Assembly (NCBI RefSeq): GCF_011386835.1
Contig: NC_088800.1
Location: 52,667,439 to 52,731,438 of the forward strand
Length of the DNA stretch: 64,000 nucleotides
DNA from: Chrysemys picta bellii
Lineage: Eukaryota > Chordata > Testudines > Emydidae
Direction: 5' to 3'
The position numbers and the translations under genes are program-made. The notes under the pieces were generated by a model, which saw only the letters and a program-made list of their open reading frames with translations, did no database searches and was not told the DNA's origin. Positions 23,078 to 34,564 of this stretch are shown piece after piece. The first letter of the stretch is position 1. Every line of letters starts with the position of its first letter.

Positions 23078-24740
23078 TTGAGCAGCATATTCCAGAAGTC
23101 TGAGTGTAGTTTTGTCTTAGAAGTCTTGAGGTCTGACTTATTTTGTTTAGGAGAATCTATCCTCAACATACAGGATTCTGAAGACTATCCACCTTCAAAA
23201 TCACCATCATTTTCTATAGTTTCAGACACCAATGATAGTGCTTCAGTCACATCATATATGTCACTGAGTCACAGTATATTAGCTGTAGCAAAAAAAAAAA
23301 AAAAATCTCCACTATCAGAAACAACCATATACAAGTTTGTGATAAGAACCAGCAGATTACAAAAAAAGCTAACTGATGAAAGAATTGCCCGGTTTGTTTA
23401 TGCAACAAAAACTCTCCTTTCCGTATGACTGAAAACCCACACTTCATTAACATGGTTCAGTCATTAAGACCAGAATACAGTCCACCCAACAGAGCAGATG
23501 TCGCAGGCAAATTGCTGGATAAAGTGTATGAAAGAGAAATTGAGCAGTGTGCAAAAGGTCTAGAGGGTAAAATTGTTAAGCTGAGTCTTGATGGGTGGAG
23601 CAATGTCCACAATGATCCTGTTGTATGTGCTTGTGTGACAACTGAAGAAGAGAATGTCTTCCTTACAGAAACAATTGATACATCAGGAAATGCACACACA
23701 GAATACTTACAAGAAGTAGCAGTATAAGCTATAACAAACTGTGGAGAAAAATATATATCAAATGTCTAGTACGCAGCTTGGTCACAGACAAAGCTGCAAA
23801 TGTATCCAAGATGAGAAGAAATTTAGAAGAGTCCCAAGCTAATAACATACGGATGTAGTGCTCATTTGATGCAGCTCCTAGCCAGACTTCAGTGTTCCAG
23901 AAACAAAGGCGAATATTGTTGAAATTGCAAAATACTTCTGTAACAACCACTTTGCAGCAGCTACTCTGAAAAAAATGGGAGGAACCAAGCTAACTTTCCC
24001 ACAAGGCGTGCGCTGGAACGCAAGTAGTGTATTGTTTTGAGCACTATATCAAGAACTGGCCTAGTGTGATGACTGTTTGTGATCAAAATTGTGAAAAAAT
24101 AGATGGCACTGTCACAGCCAAAGTTCCCAACATTGGGCTTAAGAGAAATGTTGAACACATGCGGAGTACCCTGAAGCCTATTTCTGTAGCCTTCAACAAA
24201 ATGCAGGGAAATAGCTGTTTTATTGCTGACGCTGTTGAAATTTGGAAGGAACTGAGTGAGATCTTAAAAAGAGAAATATGCAATGACAGAATTAAATAAG
24301 CATTAAAAAAACGAATGGACAAGCACCATCTCTAGCTCTTTTTCTCGCAAATATTCGGTACCAGGGTCAAACCTTAACTGCTGAATAGGACGAGCTGGCT
24401 ATGATATGGACATCCAGCAATCGTCCTTCCATAATGCCAACTATAATAAACTTCAGAGCTAAGGGTAAACCATTCAAGAAATATGTTTGTTGATGATGTT
24501 TTAAAGAAAGTCATGCCAGTGAACTGGTGGAAGTCACTTAAGCACTTGGATTCAGAGACTGTTGAAGTGATAATCTCACTTTTAACAGCAGTAGCTTCTT
24601 CTGCCGGTGTAGAAAGAATTTTTTCCTTTGGACTAATTCATTCCAAATTGAGAAATTGTTTGGGACCTGAAAAAGCAGGAAAGCTTGTTTTTCTTTTCCA
24701 GATTACAAACAAGCAGGAAAATGAAAGTGAAGATGACTGA
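23078..24740 (+). pseudogene. hAT transposase remnant
   Basis: Four residual open blocks in different phases (23078-23428, 23425-23727, 24027-24299, 24483-24740). The second carries LSLDGWSN, which includes the first catalytic Asp of hAT transposases, then VCACVTTEEENVFL. The last carries the C-terminal dimerisation motif: SSAGVERIFSFGLIHSKLRN and GKLVFLFQITNKQE. Stops and shifts separate the blocks, including an A-run shift at about 23290-23305 and disruption at 23728-24026 and 24300-24480. No N-terminal BED finger was recognised. Non-functional. Confidence 0.88.
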
Positions 24741-25403
24741 GTTAGCTGCAGAAGCCAATATTTTATGTTTCTCATGTTGACCTGGCTGACATAGTTGATT
24801 TAATTAAAAAAAAAAATACTTCATTTAGCTATTTTAAACAATTTTAACAAACAAACCTGATTTTAAAAAACTGGAATGTTTAACTAAATTCAAAAATTCA
24901 TATGCTTGAATTGTTAAAATATTATATGTTTGCTGTTGAAGAAAAAATCTAGAACACATAATGTTGTTGTTGTAGTTAAATAAAACAATGTAAATGTCTG
25001 TCTGGTGATGTTCTCCTCCTAATACAGCATGGCAAGAAAATCCTACAAATATTAATGATTAACCTGTTGAATTGGCGATAGTTCACCTCCCAATAGCTTC
25101 ATTTACCTTTATCTTTTACCATTTACCTTTGGTAAATGAAATAACCAAACAATTATTCATTTTCTGATATTGCTGTAAAACTAATCTGAAAAGTTTTCAA
25201 AATAAATCACTTACAAAAATGTATAGTGTGTACCTTCTAAAAATGAAACCTACATCTATCTCTGAGTTGTGAAGAATATGTATTAAGGTTAGTACAACCA
25301 ACAAGAATGCACTTTTATGTAGAAATCCATGATTAAATCGAGTCTTCCTGACTAGTGATTTAAATCATGATTTAAATTAAATCAAATCCACCCTGGCATA
25401 AAG

Positions 25404-27499
25404 TCTCAGTCCGAGGATTCAATTTTTTAAAAATTCCAAAATAATCAAAGTTAATTATAGAATATATCCACAATAACAACATTTCCACACATTCCTTTCT
25501 CTCTGTAGAGTGGAGTGCATACTGTTTTATATTCTTTCCTACCCTACATGCTACGCGATTAGATTTAAATGTACAAATTCAGCAGTTTAGCGTACACTCT
25601 TGCAATTCAGTCCCTTGCTGCTGAAGGGCAAACTTTACATCTCAATATCTACTTCAGATGTCAAATAGGGAAGAATGAATTGAGAGTTGTCAAACTTTGA
25701 CCACAGCAATATGAAGCAGCCAATTTCCTCCACAGCAGAAGTGTTTTTCTTCCTATCCCACTGAAGGCAGGCCTCTCACAAGAAGATTACATAGCAGCCA
25801 CACACACACACACACACACACCCACCCACCCCAGGAGCATCAGGACTTGCCTTGTTTTGGTACAATCAATTATATGCTTTTCAAGCTTCTTGATAGCTCT
25901 TCCTATCTGAAGAATTGTTGATGCACAATGGACAATTTAAGAAAACAGATTCTTAAAGTTAAGCTCCTAGTCACATGATTTTTTTTTTTTAAAGTACTGA
26001 GGACTTGGCAGCTTATCCAATGACTAATGGGAGCTACTGGGCATTTTTGAAAGTCAGTTCACATATTCAAGAGCCTAACCCTCTGCCCCCCTCTTCCCCC
26101 CCCTTCTTTAAATCTCAATCTATGCCTTCATTATAAAAAAACCTGAAGAATACAAAACAGATTTAGTGTTAACATTTGTTTTGAGAAAGTCATGGATGGG
26201 ATTGCTAAAACTACCTATGTATTCATCATGTGGCCAGTTGCTATAGGATATGGGTACTCTATGCATAGGTTTGAAAGAGTACAGGACAAACTAGGAACAA
26301 ACAATGCAGTATCCCCCTCAAATCTTCCCTTCCTGAGAGTGCCACACACTGGAAAACACAACTAACACTGGACAACAGGGCTCCCCAGAATTGCATTTTA
26401 TGGAAAGCCTGAACAAATATTTATTTCAAAGCATGCTCTAAAGTTACTCAGACTAAGATAGATTTGGGACAGAAAAAAACAAGGAGATTCCCTCCCACCC
26501 CCAGTGTGACTGTTATGCTCCCAAGCTTGCAAGATACACAGAGCTCAAAGTTTCTACCAAATGAAGGTGGCATGGCAGAAATGGCCTAGGTTAAGAGACA
26601 GAAACTAGCACCCTGAATTTCCCCAGAAGTGAGCTGTCAGTAGGTAGACAGTACAAGTGCAATAAACTCTTGCCAGTCAGGTCTACTCACATGGGCAGCA
26701 GTATTCTGCATTTGTTAATGTTTCTGGGTAGCTTTCAAGGTTAGCTCCACATAGTGTGCTGCAATGATTTCCACAGATAGGGCCCCTTGACATAAGAAAG
26801 GATACACTCCCGTCTCAAGGCTGAGTAATGGAATCTGGGCACTGCCCTGAGGAGACTGACTGCTGAAACTAATTTCCTTGCCATACCCTTGTCTGGTCTT
26901 GTTGTTTGAACCCCAAACAACTGGGGACCACCAGGTGCTGCTGAAGATAGCCTTCAACTCTCACTTCAATGACCTCCCCCAGAAAGGCTTGAGACTGGGC
27001 TGCAACTGGCAAGATTTCAAGTTATTCTGTGAAGAAGCTTGAAATTCACCTTACCTTGGGGGAGGCATTAAAAATCCCCATCAATAAAGAGCCAAAGTAT
27101 TCCCCACTCACTTTTACTAACTGCAGAGGGCATAAGAGCCTTACTCTTCTGAAGTGTATCAGAGATCTCTAATTGAGAAGCTGGTTAGACCTTTTAGGGA
27201 AGAACACTTGTTCCCTCCTGCTATCACAGTCCAGGGGGAAAAAAGTTCAACATCCAATCAATCCTGTTTGCAAAGCAGACAGAACACCCAAAATAGTTAC
27301 ATTGGTTGGGACTTCCCAGATACTACGATAGAGTCTCAGTCTCACCACAGCATAAGAGTACACAAATTATTTATAAGGCGGGCAGGCAGATTCAGCACAC
27401 CAAACTTTTTTCAAAAGATGTTTCATCCCCCTACTTCATAAATTGTGGCTGCCAGTTAACAATGGTGCCCTGAAAGGACAATGGAGGAAGAGGGGTTTA
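25404..27499. other. XPO6 intron 1, simple repeats only
   Basis: Holds a CA microsatellite at about 25799-25822, a T run at about 25979-25991 and a CT-rich tract at about 26084-26110. No exon, RNA gene or recognised transposon. Confidence 0.5.
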
Positions 27500-27507
27500 G
27501 GGGCAAG

Positions 27508-27619
27508 TAGGGCTTTAGAGCTGTGCTCCGGCTCCGCTCCAGCTCCAGGCAAAAACCTGCAGCTCCACTGCTCCAGAGCTGCTCCGCGCTCCAGCTCCGG
27601 GCTCCGCTCCAAAGCCCTG
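27508..27619. mobile_element. Short hAT-like MITE, GC-rich
   Basis: 112 bases with the perfect 8-bp target duplication GGGGCAAG at 27500-27507 and 27620-27627. The termini TAGGGCTTTAGAGC and GCTCCAAAGCCCTG are inverted. The interior repeats GCTCCRGCTC words on both arms, so the whole unit can fold into a hairpin. Confidence 0.85.
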
Positions 27620-27823
27620 GGGGCAAGGGCACTGGTAGTCAAACAGATTGCTGTATCTCACCAGGACATCCACACTGATCCCAGAGAACGTTTGAATCCA
27701 GTAGGGTTTACGTCTTACGGAGAGGTTCGTCACAGTTGGTCCACCTTGACTACTTTGTGGGGTAGTTGTAGTCAGACTACAATAGTATTCAGCAATACAA
27801 GTTAGAATGAGAGTGTTTAGAAC

Positions 27824-29764
27824 TAGGGCTGTCGATTAATCGCAGTTAACTCACGCGATTAACTAAAAAAAAATTGTGATAAAAAAATTAATTGCAATTA
27901 ATCGCAATGATAAATAGAATCCCAACGGGAATTTATTAAATATTTTTGGATGTTTTTCTACATTTTAAAATATATTGACTTCAATTACAACACAGAATAC
28001 AAAGTGTACAATGCTCACTTTATATATTTTTTATTACAAATATGGGTACTTTAAAAATGATAAAAGTAGCAGTATTTTTCAATTCACCTCATACAAGTAC
28101 TGTAATCTCTATTGTGAAAGTGCAATTTACAAATGTAGAATTTTTTTTGTTACATAACTGCTTTCTAAAACAAAATAAATGTAAAACTGTAGAGCCTACA
28201 AGTCCACTCAGTCCTACTTCTTGTTCAGCCAACTGCTAAAACAAACGAGTTTGTTTACATTTATTGGAGATAATTCTGCCCGCTTCTTATTTACAATGTC
28301 ACCTGAAAGTGAGCACAGAAATTCACATGGAACTTTTGTAGCCGGCACTGCAAGGTATTTACGTGTCAGATATGCTAAATATTCGTATGCCCCTTCATGC
28401 TTCGGCCACCATTCCAGAGAACATGCTTCCATGCTGATGATACTCATTGAAAAAGTAATGTGTTAATTAAACTTGTGACTGAACTCCTTGGGTGAGAACG
28501 GTATGTCTTCGGCTCTGTTTTACCCACATTCTGCCATATATTTCATGTTATAGCTGTCTCGGATGACGACCCAGCACTTGTTCATTTTAAGAACACTTTC
28601 ACTGCAGATTTGACAAAACACAAAGGTGGTACCAATTTGAGATTTCTAAAGATAATTACAGTATTTGACCTAAGGTTTAAAAATCTGAAGTGCCTTCCAA
28701 AATCTGAGAGGGACAAGGTGTGGAGCATGCTTTCAGATGTCTTAAAAGAGCAACACTCAGGGCTGGTCTACACTGGGGGGGGGGGGGAAGGGAGGGAAAT
28801 CGATCTAAGATACGCAACTTCAGCTATGCGAATAGCGTAGCTGAAGTCGAAGTATCTTAGATGGAATTACCTGGGGTCCACACGATGTGGGATCGATGGC
28901 CGCGGCTCCCCCGTCGACTGCGCTACCGCCGCTCGCTCTGGTGGAGTTCCGGAGTCGACGGTGAGCTCGTTCGGGGATCGATATATCGCGTCTTAATGAG
29001 ACGCAATATATCAATCCAGGATAAATCGATTGCTACCCGCCAATACGGCGGGTAGTGAAGATGTACCCTCAGATGCGGAAACTACAAAAGCTGAACCACC
29101 AAAAAAGAAAATCAGTCTGCTGCTAGTGGCATCTGACTCAGATGATGAAAATGAACATGCATTGGCCTGCACTGTTTTGGATTGTTATCGAGCAGAACCC
29201 ATCATCAGCATGGACATGTCCTCTGGAATGGTGGTTGAAGCATGAAGGGACATAAGCCTCTTTAGCACATCTGGCATGTAAATATCTTGCGACACCAGCT
29301 ATGACAGTGCTGTGAGAACGCCTGTTCTCACTTTCAGGTGACATTGTAAACAAGAAGCGGGCAGCATCATCGCCTGCAAACGTAAACAAACTTGTTTATC
29401 TGAGCGATTGGCTGAACAAGAAGTAGGCCTGAGTGGACTTGTAGGCTCTAAAGTTTTACATTGTTTTATTTTTGAATGCAGGTTTTGGGGTTTTTTGCAC
29501 ATAATTCTACATTTGTAAGTTCAACTTTCATGATAAAAAGATTGCACTATAGTACTTTTAATGGGGGAATTGAAAAATACAATTTATTTTGTTTTTTTAC
29601 AGTGCAAATATTTGTAAATCAAAAATAAATCTAAAGTATATTTTGTATTCTTTATTGTAACTGAATTCAATATATTGAAAAATGTAGAAAACATCCAAAA
29701 ATATTTAAATAAATGGTATTCTATTAACACCGCAATTAATTTTTTTAAACACTTGACAGCCCTA
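27824..29764. mobile_element. Fold-back DNA transposon with arms of about 600 bp
   Basis: Perfect 8-bp duplication TTTAGAAC at 27816-27823 and 29765-29772. Ends are TAGGGCTGTC and GACAGCCCTA. The left arm (27824 to about 28440) is matched by the inverse of the right arm (about 29190-29764). For example, CTTCTTGTTCAGCCAACTGC at about 28216 mirrors GCGATTGGCTGAACAAGAAG at about 29404. Both arms therefore carry related short frames (28221-28466 plus, 29138-29389 minus). The centre (28460-28758 and 29070-29190) carries fragments that look like remains of a longer hAT. A MITE is inserted at 28759-29069. Confidence 0.85.
28759..29069. mobile_element. MITE with nested palindromes
   Basis: Ends AGGGCTGGTCTACACT and GTGAAGATGTACCCT. 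The interior is strongly palindromic: a GCTATGCGAATAGCGTAGC core near 28834 and a TATATCGCGTCTTAATGAGA core near 28982 that pairs with the following ACGCAATATATC. It holds a G13 run near 28777. A related right end lies at 41089-41241. Confidence 0.8.
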
Positions 29765-29772
29765 TTTAGAAC

Positions 29773-30468
29773 ACATCTCATTCACATTCTTATCACATTT
29801 CAACCATTTCTTTAATTCCTACTCCCTTCCCTTTTCACTGTATTATGAAGTTTACCATAGATAGTTTTATAAGGATTCTTTAGAGGTGTGTAGATATTTA
29901 CTCAGACTAGTTATCTGCTAATCCAAAGTCTTCAACCTATATGACTAGAAAACAACTCATTCATAGTTGTAGAAAAGCATAATTCCCTGCTTTACTTCAA
30001 AGAAATAAAAATTATAGTTTGTCACCAAATAGTTGTGGATTCTGGAATACTGACCATCTATCCGCAGAAGTTTCCAGGCATTTAAGTAAACTAGGTATGT
30101 AGGCTAATTTCAGAACCATCATTCTTTCATTTTACTTTAAGGCTTGACAGCAATTAACTGAATATCCAACCTCTAGTTATTTTCTAGGTCAACAGAGGAT
30201 TAAGATTCGGCAAAAATTGACAGCTTAGATTTTGTAAACCCTGATTTATTGTAGCTTATAATGTCACTGACATCTTTATATCTTAAAAGCCACATTCAGT
30301 ATTTTACTGCAATATATAGTATATTGTTTTAGTTATAAAATTAATTATTATAGGTTAAAGCTACAAGTAGTGTGGGACTGACAACTAATTCTGAATCAAA
30401 GTGTTTACAGCATTTACAGTAAAGTATGTACAGGCCAAGATGTGAATTATAGGCAAACATTTGAGCAT
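29773..30468. other. XPO6 intron 1, no feature seen
   Basis: AT-rich DNA with no recognised gene or repeat. Confidence 0.45.
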
Positions 30469-30966
30469 CAGGGGGTAGCCGTGTTAGTCTGTATCTACAA
30501 AAACAACAAGGAGTCTGGTGGCACCTTAAAGACTAACCGATTTATTTGAATTACAACACCATCCACTGGAGCACCAAAAACTGCCTATGTCCAATTAAGC
30601 AGACACGGTGGGTGACATGATAGAAACTGGTCCAATGAAAGCTATTAGTCAGAGACACTCTAAGTATGTTTCCCAGACCTGAAGCTGAGCTTTGTGTAGG
30701 CCAGGGGTCGGCCACCTTTAGCACGCGGCCTGGGAACGGCGAACCGCAGCCACTGGGAGCTGCTGGGGGACCGTGCCTGTGGCCAGTCAATGTAAACAAA
30801 ATGTCTCGCAGATTACCCTGATGGGCTGCGTGCAGAAGGTTGCCGACCCCTGGTGTAGGCTCAAAATCTTGTGTCTCTCACCAACACAAGTTAGTCTGAT
30901 ACAAGATATTACCTCACCTCCTTGTGTCTCTAAAATCCTGGGACCAACATGGCTACAACAACATTG
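30469..30966. mobile_element. Penelope-like element fragments, interrupted by a MITE
   Basis: 30471-30548 carries the phrases GTAGCCGTGTTAGTCTGTAT and GGTGGCACCTTAAAGACTAA. These are terminal sequences shared with the elements at 38412 and 60056. 30661-30701 and 30861-30966 are one piece (CCAGACCTGAAGCTGAGC, then CTCTCACCAACACAAGTTAG and CATGGCTACAACAACATTGC) split by the MITE at 30702. No coding capacity remains. Confidence 0.6.
30702..30852. mobile_element. hAT-like MITE
   Basis: Perfect 8-bp target duplication GTGTAGGC at 30694-30701 and 30853-30860. Inverted ends CAGGGGTCGGCCACCTT and AAGGTTGCCGACCCCTG. 151 bases, no coding capacity. It interrupts a Penelope-like fragment and is therefore younger than it. 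Confidence 0.92.
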
Positions 30967-30969
30967 CAT

Positions 30970-32084
30970 GAATCCAATTAAAAACGTCTAAAGCTTTAGA
31001 GTTCAAAAGAATCATAGATTTATCTTAAATATGAGTTTGTTTCAGATGCAATCTAGATAGATATTCCCCTTGAATAGAATAGAAATTAGAAACTACTTAT
31101 TACTTTATAAACAATTTAAAGTGTTCCCCTGGGAAGCGTTTCCATTTTAAAGGTTTTTGGGTTTTTTGTTTCCCCAGCATCACCTTCTTCCTTCATTTCA
31201 CATTGTACAGAGCGTAACTAAATTTTCACAAATATGTAACTAAACCTAGATATTAGGCTTTCAGTTCCTCCACCCCAAAAAACATTTGTTCCTATAGAGA
31301 TGATTGAATTATTCAGGTTTTGCTCTCAAGTTTTAATGCTTTTTAAAAGGAAGGGAATATTTTTAAAAGCTTGTCTCTAATGATTTTCCATACCAACACA
31401 ATCTGTTAACCTTTTAAGGTTTGCTATTAACCGCTCAGTATAGAATATTGATCAGAACAAGAACTATGCTCTAAATATGATGCCTACAAGCTGATGCCAA
31501 ACATTTTTAAGAGGAAGCTGGTGTCTCTTGTTGCTTTCCTAAGGTATGAATTTGGAGACATGCATATCCCAGTAAGAAAAAATACAGATAAACCTACTAA
31601 AAGCTAAGTGTTCTTACAAAATGTTAACTGCATCCATAAATAAAACTTCAGTTGTGTGTCAGACAGAGCTGGGACAGTTTCCTCTGACATTTGAGAATGG
31701 TTTTATACCCCGCAACTCACACACCTTGAATGTTCCAGTTCATCCAGTCTTTTGTGGCACAATCCTGATGGTATCTTCCCTCTCAAAATGAAGCTAAAGG
31801 ACAAAAATCTCGCTCTCTCTCTCCATTGATTTGTTAAGTAATTTGTCCCCTCTCTCTACTCTAGTCAGATTTTGAATCCAAACACCCATTCCTTTGTTTT
31901 GACTTTTCCAGCCCTGTTTAATATCTGCATGTGCTGAGAGGTTATGACAGCAGAGATATTTTTCAGAGGCCACTAGACTTATTTCTTGGGCTAGTGAGTG
32001 TTGGGTAAATGGCCTCACCATATACTGTAAATTAACAAGCATTGAGAAATTTTAGCCACCTACTAGTCAGAGGACTAAACCCAG
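30970..32084. other. XPO6 intron 1, no feature seen
   Basis: AT-rich DNA with no recognised exon or repeat. Confidence 0.45.
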
Positions 32085-32770
32085 TGTATTAAAAATGCAG
32101 CCACTAGGATCTTGGACATCATTCTGATGTCACCTCCCTCCCGCCGCCTCCCCCCCCCCGGAATCCATCTACTGTCTCCCCTTTCCATCACAAATTTAAA
32201 CCTCTTGGGCCTTCTCACCTCAGCCCTTCCATACTTATCTGTTCCAGTATCTTATCAAATTATACCCCGTTCTGCCAAACCAATTGTGCCAGCCTGAATC
32301 ACTGGCAGCTTCATTTCTCTCCTTTGCACATTCTTCCACACAGCCCCCTTACAGATGGAACACTCGAGTGAAATAGCTTGTGAAGCACTACTGTCTCCTC
32401 CAAATTCCTCCCCTACATCTATTTCTGTGCTGCCCATAGGAAGTAAATTGGTAATAGCCATGTAGAAAGCCACTGAGGACTGCTGATTTTTTAAAACAGT
32501 GATTCAGAACCATCAAACTATTCCAAGCCTATATAAATAAATTTTCTTACCCATCACCCTTCTCCACCTTCTTTCAATTTTCTTTCCAATGTTGACACAA
32601 ACTAAACTGTAAGTTCTTCAACACAGAGACAGCCTTCTGTGGTATTTGGACCGCACCAGCCACAACAGGGCTCTGATGTCGATCTGGGCCATTGGGTACT
32701 ATGCAATGAATGCAATTTAAACATTTATCTATTTTATTTATTAAAATAGCACTTTTGGTGTTTGAGACAT
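32085..32770 (+). mobile_element. Old LINE remnant (L3/CR1-like 3' region)
   Basis: The 3' phrase ACTGTAAGTTCTTCAACACA, then GAGACAGCCTTCTGTGGTAT, resembles the 3' UTR of ancient amniote LINEs. It is followed by a CAGGGCTCTGATG-like end. The preceding 500 bases keep only weak similarity and no open frame worth naming. Family placement is tentative. Confidence 0.45.
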
Positions 32771-32774
32771 CACC

Positions 32775-34455
32775 CACTAGTGGAGAAACCAGGAAGGCCA
32801 CAGCTCTGATTTCTCATATATTTTAACAGCCATATTATTTTTCCCTTATTGAATGTTACAGCTATTTAAAAAACAACAAAAAACAAAAACTTTGCAGCTC
32901 ACTTTTAAGAATACTTAGTTGAAGGTAAATATATACTGAATCAAATGCATTAAAATACCATGAAAATTATTCATATCAACCAATTTATATTAAGAATTAG
33001 TGGGAAATCTTCAGGTGGTTCCTTGAGAACTTGAAGGCAACACGAGGATATGAACAACTCCAAAGAAGCTATTAGAATCAGAAAAAATTAAAAGGGCCAC
33101 TTTAAGCTCATCTTTTAAATAAACTTTCCTCAGGTGACGTTTAGTGTCAGGATTTGTTAATAACCCAGCCAAACCCTTACAGACTTTTAGTTCCCTAGAT
33201 GCAGTTGAGCAAATTATGAAGCAAGTGTGTTGATAATGGCAGTCTTAAACAGTAATTTGTGACACAACTGAAGCATAGCCCCTGAATTTGCACCATTTAA
33301 CAATGCAAGGGAGGATTATGAAGTGTAACAAGTATGCAAAATTCTAACACACCAAATTCCTCATCTCTAGAAAGGTCAAATGTGCACTACATGGAGGCAG
33401 AATTGTAAGGGGAACAACCAGTATTAAAATCGGCACTTAGACGTTACCTTTTAGTCATTTTCTGAATGACTAACACCATTAGACAATACTGGTCTACAAT
33501 GCAACACTAGGCGCCAACATTATGTTGGAAGGGTCTCCTTAATAATGGGAGAAATATCTGCAATACTCAAATGCAAGTCTCCTGTTACAAGTCTGAAACA
33601 GTGCATACACCAGCAGAATAATCCCTATATTAGATGTACTAAATTACTGATGTACTATTTGCAAATTATTCTGGATTTCCTTGTTGCACTTCAAGCACTT
33701 TTTTGTGGTTTAACGAATCGAAACTTGATGAAGCCTCATTTTATGTTCAGAAACAGCTAACACTCATGGTATATCTGAATAGACTGGCAGACTGCAAACA
33801 CAATCTGGTGACCTGCTCCATTCACGTTAACAGCCAGAGCTTCAGCAATTCATCAACATGGCACCTCATTTACAAAATTGATTTACCTACACACCACTAT
33901 TTAAGCCAAAACCCACTGCAGAAAATGATGACGAACTATTGGTGTATCTCACAATAACAAAAGATAAACACATCAAGTGAGGATGGCGCAGGCAATGGAG
34001 CAACCAGAGCTACTCTTCTTCTTCCTCCCAACCTGCGACAGGCAAGATGGCCAGCATGTGAGCTGCTGAGCAGCCACACTGCAGCTGTTTGGAGTGCTCT
34101 GTCACATTAGAATTGCTCCTGGAACTTAACAACACTTCCATTTAAAAGTCCCAGGGCACAGCTCATTTTCTGTTCAAAAACAAACATTTTCTTAGCAGTC
34201 ACCTAAGGAATAAAAGTGGCCACAGATTGGCCACTTCTGGAGTGGACTGTGCTATGAAAAATCTTACATGCAAGAAATTTGTCACTATTAAGTTAAAAAT
34301 ACCATCTCCTGTAAGCACCTTCTGATACACAAGCGTTCAAGCTGGCATGACCAGCTTTTAGAATATCTAGGGTAATCTATTATTTTTGGTCAAGGCCCAA
34401 ATTTCTTGTCCAAGGTATAGCCAAGGTTCAGACTCCAGAGAAACATTTTTCACAT
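32775..34455. other. XPO6 intron 1, no feature seen
   Basis: No recognised exon, RNA gene or repeat. Small frames at 33545-33957 have no domain. Confidence 0.45.
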
Positions 34456-34459
34456 GGCA

Positions 34460-34564
34460 ACAATAATTAATAAATAAATAAATAAATAAATAAAAAGATG
34501 TCAGTCCGTTCAAAAGCGTCTGGCTGTCCGTATTTGGCCTGCAGTCCGCCTGTTGACTACCCCT
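34460..34564. repeat. AAAT microsatellite next to a MITE end
   Basis: An (AATA)n run at about 34463-34494 abuts a sequence ending GTTGACTACCCCTG. Read on the minus strand, this is CAGGGGTAGTCAAC, an hAT-type MITE terminus followed by about 50 bases of its body. The other terminus was not found. Confidence 0.55.

Larger units (their letters stand above)
21278..25395 (+). mobile_element. hAT transposon, decayed autonomous copy
   Basis: Bounded by the perfect 8-bp target duplication GCATAAAG at 21270-21277 and 25396-25403. The termini are CAGTGTGGAT on the left and ATCCACCCTG on the right, imperfect inverted repeats of the hAT CAG..CTG type, with AT-rich subterminal runs of ATTTAAAT words. A transposase remnant lies at about 23078-24740 in the plus direction, and a second element is nested at 21591-22722. 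It lies in XPO6 intron 1, antisense to the gene. Confidence 0.93.
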
